Shown: positions 31,197-40,359 of the stretch, piece after piece | How positions within the stretch are numbered: the stretch's first letter is position 1 | How the letters are laid out: each line of letters starts with the position of its first letter | Origin: DUPQ01 sp964563155 | GTDB taxonomy: Bacteria; Bacillota; Clostridia; DUPQ01 | NCBI GenBank assembly: GCA_964563155.1 | Contig: CAZLVL010000013.1 | Coordinates: 1 to 64,000, forward strand | Length of the DNA: 64,000 nucleotides | Reading direction: 5' to 3' | The notes under the pieces: generated by a model | Seen by the model: only the letters and a program-made list of their open reading frames with translations | Database searches by the model: none | What the model was told of the DNA's origin: nothing | Program-made: the position numbers and the translations under genes

Positions 31197-33815
31197 TTAA
31201 TCATCATTATCTATATCTTCATCCGGGGATAAGGATTCATTTTCATTCTCATCTATGTCCTCATCTGGGGGTAAAGAATCATCTTCATCTTTATCTTTAT
31301 CCTCATCCTTATTGTCTATCTTTCTTTCATGTAAAGGACAGACCATGTCTATGTCCACTTCATAGGCTACATCATAGGGCACTCTTTCAACCTGTCTTAT
31401 GGTAACTCCATCAACCACTACAGTAAAGACATCTTCATTTACCTTGTAGAAGGCCCCATTAGGACGAACAATTCTAACCATGGCCCATATGTAGTTGGCA
31501 GGACAGTGGTCACTGGCTATGTAATAGCGGCCAAATTCATCACGGTTTTGAGGATAGGTACAAATAACTACTTCTTGATGGACATCACAGGTTTGTGTTG
31601 GTTCTGTTCCTTCAATGAAGTATTCACTTACAACAGTTTTAGTTCCCCGAGGATCAGACTTACAATATTCTGATTCTAGTTTGCCAGAGTATATGCAAAC
31701 ATCTCTTTTTACAATTCCCGCTGATGGCATTACAAACTGCTTAGGTTCTAGATTTTCATGAACTAAATTCATTACATCATTCCATATATGCATGGCTCTG
31801 TTGTATTCATCTCTTGCCAAAGATACAGGGGCTTGGTTGTTGTCATAGCCATACCATACAGCAGCTGTGTAATATGGGGTGAAACCACAAAACCACTTGT
31901 CTAAGAAGTCAGAGGTTGTACCGGTCTTTCCAGCAATAGCCATTCCATTTTTCATATTAATGTTTCCTGTAGCTGTACCATTTACCCAATAGGTGGTTGT
32001 GGCAGGTTTATTAACCTCTTCCATTATATTGGTCATTATGGCGGCTGACTGTTCTGAATAGGCTACTGTATAATCATTACCCCATCTAAAGATGGTTTCT
32101 TTTGAGTTGTTTGCAATCTTGGTTATTACATGGGCGTCCATGTGGATTCCCTTATTAGGAAAGGTACTAAAGGCTGATGCCATTTCTAAAGGGCTAACTC
32201 CAACGCTTAAACCTCCAATAGAAGCTGAAACAGTGGAGTCATCATAGATATACTCTCCCCTATCAATGCCTACAGCATTTAAGTATTCAACTGAATTATT
32301 ACGACCTAAGTACTCTACCCAAACCTTGGCTGCTACCACGTTAACAGAGGCCTTAATGGCGTGTCTTATGGAGGTTAGGCCTTGATAGGCTTCAGAGTCA
32401 TAGTTGGTAGGATAAATTAAATCAGGATTTTTAGGGTCTAAGTAGCAAGGAGCATCATCTACTATGGTGGCTGCTGTTATGAGTTTAAGGTCTAAGGCAG
32501 GTGCATACACTGCTAAAGGCTTAAAGGTTGAGCCAGGTTGTCTCATTAAAGAAGTTGCCCTATTAAAGGTTCTACTTCCTGTTTTTTCTCCATTACCACC
32601 GTAAAGGCCTACAACAGCTCCAGTATATTGGTCAATAATGACCATGGCAGCTTGAGGCTTTTCACCATAGCGAGTGGCATTCATATTTATAACGGTGCCA
32701 TCTTCTCTATACTCATCAAAGTGGGCACTATCTAAAAATACCTGGTCTATACAATCTTGCACATCCTGGTCCAAGGTTGTATATATGTGAAGTCCATTGT
32801 TGTATACAATTCTTTCTGCTTGAAGTTTACTTATGGAATTTTGATTTGATAAAAGGTCAATAGCTTCAGATATAACAAAGTCTATAAAATATGTGGTAAC
32901 AGAGCTAGAAGCGTATTCTATCTTTTCTTCTATCTTTATTTCATAGGCCATAGCATCATCATATTCTTTTTGATCTATTCTGCCTAATTCTAACATCTTG
33001 TCCAAGACGTCTTCTTTACGATACATTAGTTTTCTATAGGCTTCTTCATCTCCATAGGGATTATATCTACTAGGAGCATTGGGTATAGCTGCAAGCACTG
33101 CAGCTTCTGCTAGATTGATTTGGTCTAAGGTTTTACCAAAATACATCTTTGAAGCAGATTGAAAACCGTAACAACCATTACCCATGTTAACTAGGTTGGC
33201 ATACATGGTAATGATTTGCTTTTTATCGTATTTCATTTCTAGGATTATGGCATTGTAAACCTCTTGAATTTTTCTTTCAAAGGTTTGCTCAAATCTTCCT
33301 GTTACATTTTTATATACTTGTTGAGTTATGGTACTACCACCTTGGGCAATATCACCCTTGTTTTGTATAAGTTTTAAAACAGAACCACCAATTCTTATGA
33401 AGTCAAAACCAAAATGTTGATAAAATCTTTCGTCTTCAATGGCAACAATGGCATAAGAAAGAATATCTGGAATCTCTTTTGAACTTACAACCTCCCTATT
33501 TATATTATCGCTACCTGTTAGGGTCTGAACAATATTTCCCCTGAAGTCGTATATAAAGGTGGTTAATCCAGAAGTTATGGCTAAATCTTCATCTGTCAAA
33601 AGCTTGGATGTGGAAATCCATCCAGTAATAATACCTAGCCCCATTCCGCCAGCTAAAAAAGCTACAATCATTAATGCAGCTATTAGTATCTTTAGAGCAG
33701 CCCAAAAGGTTCTAAAAAAAGTACCTATAAAAGAAGGGGTGTACTCCACATATTCAACATTTTCTATATCTTCATCTTCATCATAAGAAGACTGGTTAAT
33801 TTTTTCTAAATCCAT
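31197..33815 (-). CDS. Class A penicillin-binding protein (PBP1A type)
   Basis: An 872-residue bifunctional enzyme: short acidic cytoplasmic tail, membrane helix at about 32-58, glycosyltransferase 51 domain (about 85-265; EDERFYQHFG, GGSTITQQVYKN) and transpeptidase domain (about 380-700; Ser in RQPGSTFKP, SVNVVAAKVW, KTGTTSDFLDKW). It polymerises and cross-links peptidoglycan outside the membrane. The C-terminus ends with a very acidic tail holding two SLxPDEDID repeats. It is last of a three-gene operon behind an M23 protein and bactofilin, which points to localised wall synthesis. Confidence 0.95.
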   Translation of the reverse strand: MDLEKINQSSYDEDEDIENVEYVEYTPSFIGTFFRTFWAALKILIAALMIVAFLAGGMGLGIITGWISTSKLLTDEDLAITSGLTTFIYDFRGNIVQTLTGSDNINREVVSSKEIPDILSYAIVAIEDERFYQHFGFDFIRIGGSVLKLIQNKGDIAQGGSTITQQVYKNVTGRFEQTFERKIQEVYNAIILEMKYDKKQIITMYANLVNMGNGCYGFQSASKMYFGKTLDQINLAEAAVLAAIPNAPSRYNPYGDEEAYRKLMYRKEDVLDKMLELGRIDQKEYDDAMAYEIKIEEKIEYASSSVTTYFIDFVISEAIDLLSNQNSISKLQAERIVYNNGLHIYTTLDQDVQDCIDQVFLDSAHFDEYREDGTVINMNATRYGEKPQAAMVIIDQYTGAVVGLYGGNGEKTGSRTFNRATSLMRQPGSTFKPLAVYAPALDLKLITAATIVDDAPCYLDPKNPDLIYPTNYDSEAYQGLTSIRHAIKASVNVVAAKVWVEYLGRNNSVEYLNAVGIDRGEYIYDDSTVSASIGGLSVGVSPLEMASAFSTFPNKGIHMDAHVITKIANNSKETIFRWGNDYTVAYSEQSAAIMTNIMEEVNKPATTTYWVNGTATGNINMKNGMAIAGKTGTTSDFLDKWFCGFTPYYTAAVWYGYDNNQAPVSLARDEYNRAMHIWNDVMNLVHENLEPKQFVMPSAGIVKRDVCIYSGKLESEYCKSDPRGTKTVVSEYFIEGTEPTQTCDVHQEVVICTYPQNRDEFGRYYIASDHCPANYIWAMVRIVRPNGAFYKVNEDVFTVVVDGVTIRQVERVPYDVAYEVDIDMVCPLHERKIDNKDEDKDKDEDDSLPPDEDIDENENESLSPDEDIDNDD

Positions 33816-33863
33816 CTTTTTTTATCCTGTATTAGAGCTAAGTAGTGAAAAGAAAACAATTAA

Positions 33864-34247
33864 CTATTCTTCTTCCTTGGCCTTTTCTTTTTTATCTTTT
33901 TTGGTAGGCTCTGGCTTATCTCTTACTGTATAACACTTTCCTGTAAATTTGGCACCTTCATCACTTATGAGGCTGGCAGAGTAAGTGTCTCCAATAAAGT
34001 CAGCAGTGGAAGATATTTTAATATAATTTTTTGCCTTAAGGATTCCTTCGCCATTTCCATTGAGAATTATATTATCTGCAATGAATTCTCCCTTGGCTGT
34101 AGCTGTTTTTGTAAAGACTATATCTCCTCTGGCTTTTATTGAGCCCTTAATACTGCCTTCTACTGTAACAGAACCTTGAGTTTCAATATCTCCGGTCAAT
34201 GAGGTAGAAACACCAATAAGCACTTCAAGTTTTTTTTGCTTAATCAT
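33864..34247 (-). CDS. Bactofilin (polymer-forming cytoskeletal protein)
   Basis: A 127-residue protein dominated by the bactofilin right-handed beta-helix: repeated Gly/Ile turns as in IGVSTSLTGDIETQGSVTVEG and SIKGSIKARGDIVF. A short Lys/Glu-rich tail (KKDKKEKAKEEE) follows. Bactofilins form filaments at the membrane and often partner with LytM-type M23 proteins; here the M23 gene is 16 bases upstream and a PBP gene 48 bases downstream. I infer a scaffold for local wall synthesis. Confidence 0.93.
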   Translation of the reverse strand: MIKQKKLEVLIGVSTSLTGDIETQGSVTVEGSIKGSIKARGDIVFTKTATAKGEFIADNIILNGNGEGILKAKNYIKISSTADFIGDTYSASLISDEGAKFTGKCYTVRDKPEPTKKDKKEKAKEEE

Positions 34248-34263
34248 TTTTTAATCTCCTTTT

Positions 34264-35226
34264 TTAGTTGTCAAAATTTACAAAGAGTAATGGATTTATA
34301 GGTACATTATTAATCCTTATTTCAAAATGAAGATGGGGCCCTGTGGCCAAACCAGTTTGTCCAACATAGGCAATAACTTGTCCTTTTTCCACATAATCTC
34401 CAGAATTGACTAAAATTCTTGAACAATGGGCATAGAGTGAACTTATGCTTTGGGTATGTCTAAGGGTTAACCAATAGCCATATCCTGAATGTTCATAGGT
34501 AACAGATTGCACATAACCTGATGCTGTAGCATAAATAGGATCTCCATAAGTGCCTCCTAAATCAACCCCAGTATGTTGCTTGTACTGATTAAGAATGGGA
34601 TGGTCTCTCATTCCAAAATGCGATGCAATCCTATATGACACAGTAGGCCAACAGGTAGGAATAGTATCCAAATAGTCATTTAAAACTTCAGCAGCTTTTG
34701 AAAAATCCAAAAGCTCGTCTTTTGTCTGTTCATTGGTTTCTAAAAGAATTTCTAAGGCATCCGCGATTTCTTTAGACTCTTTTGCAAATTGAGCAATATT
34801 ACTAGCAGATACAGATACAGAGGCTAGAGTAATATTATCAACATATTGGTCCGATATGACTTTTAGCTGATTGGATAACACTCTTATCCTGTCGCTTAAC
34901 TCTTGTTGTGTATCTTCAATATCTGTCATTTCATTAAGCCTGGTATCCAAAAGTCTGGATTGCCTACCTAAATAGGTGCTCAAAGATGACATCTCCCTGC
35001 CATAGTCTTCAATTGCTTGCTGGGTGGCTAAATGAATTTCCTTATTCTCATTAATAAAATAGAGTAAGGAATAAGATAGGCCCGCAATAATAGACAAGAG
35101 CAGTGTTAGTGCTATTGCCATTTTCAATATCGGATATGTAACTTTCAGGACTTTTGAAGATTTGCCGTTATTTGGAATGAAAACTAACATTCCTTTACGG
35201 TCCAAATTTGTTCTCCCCTTACGCAT
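34264..35226 (-). CDS. Membrane-anchored LytM/M23 peptidoglycan hydrolase
   Basis: A 320-residue protein: basic cytoplasmic start, a membrane helix near 30-52, a coiled-coil region (about 60-180) and a C-terminal M23 domain with HTGVDLGGTYGDPIYA and GPHLHFEI, which provide the zinc ligands (His, Asp, His) and catalytic His. It probably cuts peptide cross-links or regulates another hydrolase. It has GGAGG before the ATG and heads the operon with bactofilin and a PBP, a grouping seen in bacteria where bactofilin recruits M23 enzymes. Confidence 0.92.
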   Translation of the reverse strand: MRKGRTNLDRKGMLVFIPNNGKSSKVLKVTYPILKMAIALTLLLSIIAGLSYSLLYFINENKEIHLATQQAIEDYGREMSSLSTYLGRQSRLLDTRLNEMTDIEDTQQELSDRIRVLSNQLKVISDQYVDNITLASVSVSASNIAQFAKESKEIADALEILLETNEQTKDELLDFSKAAEVLNDYLDTIPTCWPTVSYRIASHFGMRDHPILNQYKQHTGVDLGGTYGDPIYATASGYVQSVTYEHSGYGYWLTLRHTQSISSLYAHCSRILVNSGDYVEKGQVIAYVGQTGLATGPHLHFEIRINNVPINPLLFVNFDN

Positions 35227-35289
35227 TGCGCCTCCTCATATCTGGTAAAATATTATCATAGGAAAGGACCTTTTTCAATGATTTCCTAT

Positions 35290-36132
35290 TTAATAGAAGG
35301 TAATATCTTTACTACGCCCATTTTTCACATACCATTCATGGGCAAAAGACCCTTCTTTAACAATAACTTTATTCAATTTATTACACTCATAAAAAACCTG
35401 CTCCCCGATGTATGTAACAGAAGATGGAATTTTGATAGATTCCAAAGCCTTACAAGACCAAAAGGCAGATGGATTAATTCTTTCTAAGCCATCTGGCAAA
35501 ACAAGTTCTACTAAGGAAACACAATCTTTAAAGGCTGTGGTCCCTATCTCTACAAGTGCAGAAGAAAAATCTATTCTTTTTATATACCCATTTCCGTTAA
35601 AGGCATTTCTTTCTATCACCTTAACTGTATCAGGCATAGCAAGATGGGTAATGTTTTTTAAAGGGGGACAGTATACGAGGCTGGTTAAGTCTTTACTGTA
35701 CAAAATTCCATCAAGCACAGTATAGTTACTGGCCTCTTGATCTATCGTTATAACTTCTAAGCTATTACAATTGGTAAAGACATTGTCTCCAATCTTTTCC
35801 AAAGACTTTGGCACATGAAAAGAAACCAGACTTCTACAAGAATAAAAGGCATTATCTCCTATGCTTTTTATCGAGTCTGGTAAGCTTATGGTTTTAGCAT
35901 CTACTAGGCCCCAAAAGGCAGCTGCTGAAAGAGCTGTAACTTGATAATCATCAATATATTCAGGCACCTGAATATTATTACTATCTCCTGTATAGCCAGT
36001 AATACTTATTTCCTTGTCGTTAATAAAGGCATAGGTAAAATCTTTAGATAAATCCTTTTGACAGGAGAATAAAACCAACAAAACCCCTATTATTACTAAA
36101 AGTAAGATTGACAGTTTTATTTGATTTTTCAT
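35290..36132 (-). CDS. BspA-type leucine-rich-repeat lipoprotein
   Basis: A 280-residue protein with a lipoprotein signal (hydrophobic 7-23, lipobox VLFSC) and about eight LRR_5 units of the form 'IGDNAFYSCRSL..V.IP.S' and 'IGTTAFKDCVSL'. BspA repeats occur on surface proteins of gut and oral anaerobes, where they bind ligands or host factors. The protein is therefore likely anchored outside the membrane. It ends 63 bases before the M23 gene on the same strand, so it may share its transcript, though a weak TTGAAA/GATAAT promoter lies between. Confidence 0.9.
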   Translation of the reverse strand: MKNQIKLSILLLVIIGVLLVLFSCQKDLSKDFTYAFINDKEISITGYTGDSNNIQVPEYIDDYQVTALSAAAFWGLVDAKTISLPDSIKSIGDNAFYSCRSLVSFHVPKSLEKIGDNVFTNCNSLEVITIDQEASNYTVLDGILYSKDLTSLVYCPPLKNITHLAMPDTVKVIERNAFNGNGYIKRIDFSSALVEIGTTAFKDCVSLVELVLPDGLERINPSAFWSCKALESIKIPSSVTYIGEQVFYECNKLNKVIVKEGSFAHEWYVKNGRSKDITFY

Positions 36133-36255
36133 AAGCTCTCCTCATATACAAATTTGATTGTCTTTGAAATATAACACATTTAATATGTAAAGTAAAAGCA
36201 TACCTGAAGATATTATTTAATTCCTAGTATTATATAGGTTTTTTCACAAGATATT

Positions 36256-36285
36256 TTGGACTTTTCATTATCAAAGTGCTATAAT
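36256..36285 (+). promoter_or_regulatory. Promoter of the isopropylmalate-synthase-like cluster
   Basis: TTGGAC (36256-36261), 18 bases, TATAAT (36280-36285) preceded by TGC, an extended -10. The start is about 25 bases before the ATG at 36318, with GGAAGG between. Confidence 0.7.
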
Positions 36286-36317
36286 CGCCTTTAATCATTA
36301 ACTTTCGGAAGGTCATC

Positions 36318-37733
36318 ATGAATAAGAAGATAATAATAAAAGACTATACATTAGCTAATTGTGAAAAAGATAAATCCTTAAACTTAACTTTTAAAGAAAG
36401 ATTAGAAATCGCTAAGCAACTTGATGAGATAAAACCAGATGTAATTGAGACACCTTTTGCGGATAGCAACCAAAGCGCCCTTATAGAGGTAAAAAGTCTA
36501 GCCTCAGTTATAAATAACGCTATTATTAGCTGTCCTGCTAACCTTAATAAAGATAGTATAGACAAGGCCTATGAGGCCCTAAAGGGAAAGAATAAAACTA
36601 GGGTTCACCTATTTGCCCCTGTTTCCATAATTAATATGGAATATACCTTGGGAATGAAACAAGATAAAGTACTAGACTTGGTTAAAAATATGATTTCTTA
36701 TGCAAAAGACCTTTTTACTCAAGTAGAGTTCACAGCCTTAGATGCCAGTAGAGCCCAAAGAGATTTTCTAATTCAGATCTTAAAAGCAGCCCAAGATTCA
36801 GGAGCTAACATTTTAGGTGTGGAAGATTCTCAAGGTCATATGCTTGCCAATGAAATCCAGGAATTTATAGGCTTTCTTCATAATAACTTGGACCTCAATA
36901 AGGGCAATATCCTTTCTTTTAGGGCAAAAGATGACCTAGGCATGGCGGTTTCCAACAGCCTTATGGCAATAAAAGAAAATATTGACCAAATAGCTACATC
37001 AATTAAAGGACTATCTTTGGATGCTAGGCTTGAAGATACCATAAATGCCATAAATGCCAAAGCTGAGCAGGTAAAGGCAGTATCTTTAGTGGATATTTCT
37101 AAGCTCAACAGGGTTTCAGTACTTTTAGACAAGGCTAATGCTGCAAAATCTGAACTTTATCTAGAGCCTTCTTTAACCTACACAAATGGTCAAGACTCTG
37201 TTGTTGATAAAAGCATGGACTACTACACTTTTAGAAGCTTTGTAGAAGACTTGGGCTATGAGCTTTTAGAAAGAGATCTGGAAAGAGTCTTCTTTTCCTT
37301 CCAAGTGGTAGCCAAAAAGAAGCAACAAGTATTCATAAAGGATATTGAGGCCATAATTGGTAAAGAAGCCATACAAACTCCTAAAGTATATCAACTAAAA
37401 GACTTTGTAATAAACAGTGGCAACACCATAAATGCTACAGCAAGTCTTAGTTTGATACATAAAGAAAAGGTACTAACCGCAGTGGAAATGGGAGATGGCC
37501 CCATTGATGCAGCCTTTCATGCTATAGAAAAGATAATTGGACTTAACGCTGAACTTTTCAACTTTGGCCTTCAATCTGTTACAGAAGGAAAAGATGCCTT
37601 AGGTGCAGCCACAGTACAAGTAAGGTATGAAGGTAAAATATATACAGGCAAGGGCTTATCCACCGACGTTATAGAGTCATCCATACTGGCCTATTTAAAT
37701 GCAGTAAACAAGGTACTTAACGAGGAGAGATAA
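36318..37733 (+). CDS. Isopropylmalate-synthase homologue with catalytic residues lost (pseudoenzyme)
   Basis: The 471-residue frame aligns with LeuA over its length: a DRE-TIM barrel (about 1-280), linker, and C-terminal LeuA dimer/regulatory domain (about 335-471, with NSGNTINATASL and MGDGPIDAAFHAI). The catalytic signature is destroyed: where LeuA has DTTLRDGEQ this has DYTLANC (Arg to Ala13, metal Asp to Asn14); the metal pair of HCHNDLG has become RAKDDLG (Arg202, Lys204); the Glu of EDASR is Leu141; and GERAGN is replaced. Thus metal-dependent acyl-CoA condensation is unlikely, while the effector-binding domain seems preserved. The intact frame under its own promoter argues against a decaying gene. 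The next gene starts two bases later. Confidence 0.88.
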   Translation: MNKKIIIKDYTLANCEKDKSLNLTFKERLEIAKQLDEIKPDVIETPFADSNQSALIEVKSLASVINNAIISCPANLNKDSIDKAYEALKGKNKTRVHLFAPVSIINMEYTLGMKQDKVLDLVKNMISYAKDLFTQVEFTALDASRAQRDFLIQILKAAQDSGANILGVEDSQGHMLANEIQEFIGFLHNNLDLNKGNILSFRAKDDLGMAVSNSLMAIKENIDQIATSIKGLSLDARLEDTINAINAKAEQVKAVSLVDISKLNRVSVLLDKANAAKSELYLEPSLTYTNGQDSVVDKSMDYYTFRSFVEDLGYELLERDLERVFFSFQVVAKKKQQVFIKDIEAIIGKEAIQTPKVYQLKDFVINSGNTINATASLSLIHKEKVLTAVEMGDGPIDAAFHAIEKIIGLNAELFNFGLQSVTEGKDALGAATVQVRYEGKIYTGKGLSTDVIESSILAYLNAVNKVLNEER

Positions 37734-37735
37734 TA

Positions 37736-40270
37736 ATGAAATATTCATTTTCCACCATATCAAAAAGCTCATTAACCTGGAAAGAAGCTGTGGCCATGGC
37801 CAAGGACCTAGGATTTTCAGGTATTGAAATTAGGGGGCTGGAAAACAATGCCTATGCTGTAGATGCTAGACCCTTTTCTCAAGAAAATATAATGAAGACA
37901 GCCCAGCAATTGGCTAACCTAGATTTACAAATATCTTGTTTTTCCACAGATTGTGTTTTAAGTAAACTAGATGATAAAGAAAAGACAATTGAGCAAATAA
38001 AGGCATACATTGATTTAGCCAAGCAAATGTCCACAGACTTCATAAGGGTTCTACCGGACAAGGTCTTACATATGAACCAAGAAGCTATGGATGATATTGG
38101 TGTAATAGAAGAAATAATAGGTGAAGTTTTACCTTATGCGGAAGAAAAAAATGTAACCATCCTAATTGAAACCATGGGAATATATAGCGATACTGATAGG
38201 TTGAGAAAGCTTTTAGAAAAGTTTGCCTCTGACAACCTAGCAGCCCTTTGGGATGTGAACCACCCCTATAGATTCAACAATGAGTCTCCAGAGTTAACGG
38301 TACAAAACCTAGGTGCCTACATTAAATATATACATATGAAGGACTCAAAGATTGAAAAAGGTGAAATCAAATACAAACTAATGGGTGAAGGTGACCTTCC
38401 CATTGAAGAGATTATGCAGGCCTTAAAGTCCATAAACTATGATGGCTATATCTCTTATGAATGGGTAATGGAATGGGCCCAAGAATTTGACGACCCAGGC
38501 CTAGTATTTCCCCATTTTTTAAACTTTATGGAAAACATAAATCCACAAAAGGCTACTAAAGAAAAACTCTACTACAACAAATCTAAGACAGGTCGCTTTA
38601 TTTGGGAAAAAGATGCCCTCATAGACTATACCTTCCCTCAAGTCTTGGATAGAATGGTTGAAGAATTTCCAGACCAATATGCCTTTAGATATACAACCTT
38701 GGATTACACTAGAACCTACAGCCAGTTTAGAGATGATGTTGACACTTTTTCCAGGTCTTTAATTGCCCTTGGTATAAAAAGAGGAGACCATGTAGCTGTA
38801 TGGTCTACCAATCTTCCCCAGTGGTATATAGCCTATTGGGCAGTAACAAAAATTGGAGCAGTTCTCATAACGGTTAACACCGCCTACAAAATCCATGAAG
38901 CAGAATATCTTTTTAGACAATCTGACACCCACACTATAATAATGATGGAATCCTTTAAAGACTCCCATTATGCAAACATAATGAAGCAATTATGTCCTGA
39001 GCTGGAAAACTCCATTCCAGGAAAACCCTTGCGTATTAAAAAACTACCTTTTTTAAGAAATATAATTACAGTAGGTTTTTCTATGCCTGGTTGTTTAACC
39101 TGGGAAGAAACCTTTGACCTTCACTACAAGGTCCCCATTGAAGAAGTCTATAGAAGAGCTGCTATGATTCATAAAGATGATGTATGTAATATGCAGTACA
39201 CCTCTGGAACAACAGGCTTTCCCAAGGGAGTTATGCTAACCCACTATAATATAGTTAATAATGGAAAATGTATTGGCGATAGAATGGATCTGTCCACTGC
39301 AGACAGAATGATGATACAAGTTCCCATGTTCCACTGCTTTGGCTTAGTTTTAGCCATGACTGCAGCTGTTACCCATGGAAGCACCATGTCTCCTCTACCC
39401 TACTTTTCTCCAAAGCCAGCCCTAAACTGTGTAAACATGGAAAGGATAACCTGTTTTCATGGAGTTCCCACCATGTTTATAGCTATGCTAGAGCATGAAG
39501 ACTTTGCTAACACTGACTTTTCTCATGTAAGAACCGGTATTATGGCTGGAAGTCCTTGTCCCATAAAGGTAATGCAAGAGGTAATGGACAAGATGAATAT
39601 GAGAGAAATAACCATAGTTTACGGACAAACCGAAGCCTCTCCAGGTTGTACTCAAAGTACTACAGATGACCCAATTGAGGTTAGAGTTAACACTGTAGGA
39701 AGACCACTACCTCAAATTGAGTGTAAGATTGTGGACCCAGAGACCAATGAAGAACTACCTGATGGAGTGGATGGAGAGTTTGTAGCCAGAGGATATAATA
39801 TAATGAAGGGCTATTACAAAATGCCCATGGCAACCGCAGCTGCCATTGACCAAGATGGCTGGTTACACACTGGGGATTTAGCCAGAAGAATAGATGGAAA
39901 TTACAAAATAACTGGCAGAATAAAGGATATGATTATTAGAGGTGGAGAAAACATTTACCCTAAAGAAATTGAAGACTTTATCTACACCCACGAAAAAGTA
40001 AAAGATGTCCAAGTCATTGGAGTTCCTGATGTGGGCTATGGGGAAGAGATTATGGCTTGTGTAATCTTAAAAGAAGGCGAGACCATGACCGAAGAAGAAT
40101 TAAAGACCTTTGTTAGAGACCACATGGCAAAACACAAGACACCTCGTTATGTAGATTTTGTGGAAGAATTTCCCATGAATGCAGCTGGAAAAATCCTTAA
40201 ATACAAGATGAGAGAAAATGCTATTGAAAAGTTAAATCTTCATGATGCTAAAAAGATTGTGACAGCCTAA
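37736..40270 (+). CDS. Sugar-isomerase-like TIM barrel fused to an acyl-CoA synthetase
   Basis: The 844-residue protein joins two enzymes. Residues 1-275 are a xylose-isomerase-like/AP-endonuclease-2 barrel with a complete metal set (Glu145, Asp173, His200, Glu242). Residues about 300-844 are an ANL adenylating enzyme with phosphate loop YTSGTTGFPKG, YGQTEASP, hinge TGRIKDMIIRGGENIYP and the C-terminal catalytic Lys in NAAGKILK. The second half should activate a carboxylic acid as an acyl-adenylate and acyl-CoA. The substrate of either half is unknown. The gene starts two bases after the isopropylmalate-synthase-like gene, so both are translated together. Confidence 0.9.
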   Translation: MKYSFSTISKSSLTWKEAVAMAKDLGFSGIEIRGLENNAYAVDARPFSQENIMKTAQQLANLDLQISCFSTDCVLSKLDDKEKTIEQIKAYIDLAKQMSTDFIRVLPDKVLHMNQEAMDDIGVIEEIIGEVLPYAEEKNVTILIETMGIYSDTDRLRKLLEKFASDNLAALWDVNHPYRFNNESPELTVQNLGAYIKYIHMKDSKIEKGEIKYKLMGEGDLPIEEIMQALKSINYDGYISYEWVMEWAQEFDDPGLVFPHFLNFMENINPQKATKEKLYYNKSKTGRFIWEKDALIDYTFPQVLDRMVEEFPDQYAFRYTTLDYTRTYSQFRDDVDTFSRSLIALGIKRGDHVAVWSTNLPQWYIAYWAVTKIGAVLITVNTAYKIHEAEYLFRQSDTHTIIMMESFKDSHYANIMKQLCPELENSIPGKPLRIKKLPFLRNIITVGFSMPGCLTWEETFDLHYKVPIEEVYRRAAMIHKDDVCNMQYTSGTTGFPKGVMLTHYNIVNNGKCIGDRMDLSTADRMMIQVPMFHCFGLVLAMTAAVTHGSTMSPLPYFSPKPALNCVNMERITCFHGVPTMFIAMLEHEDFANTDFSHVRTGIMAGSPCPIKVMQEVMDKMNMREITIVYGQTEASPGCTQSTTDDPIEVRVNTVGRPLPQIECKIVDPETNEELPDGVDGEFVARGYNIMKGYYKMPMATAAAIDQDGWLHTGDLARRIDGNYKITGRIKDMIIRGGENIYPKEIEDFIYTHEKVKDVQVIGVPDVGYGEEIMACVILKEGETMTEEELKTFVRDHMAKHKTPRYVDFVEEFPMNAAGKILKYKMRENAIEKLNLHDAKKIVTA

Positions 40271-40359
40271 ATATGCAATACCAACTTTTCACATTATGCT
40301 ATAATAAAGATAAATATTACAAAGAATATATACAAATCACTGCTGGAGGATAAGACAAG

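Noticed and set aside
36318..37733. Isopropylmalate-synthase-like gene as a pseudogene
   Set aside because: There is no stop or frameshift in 471 codons, a good promoter is present, and the next gene is translationally coupled, so it looks maintained.
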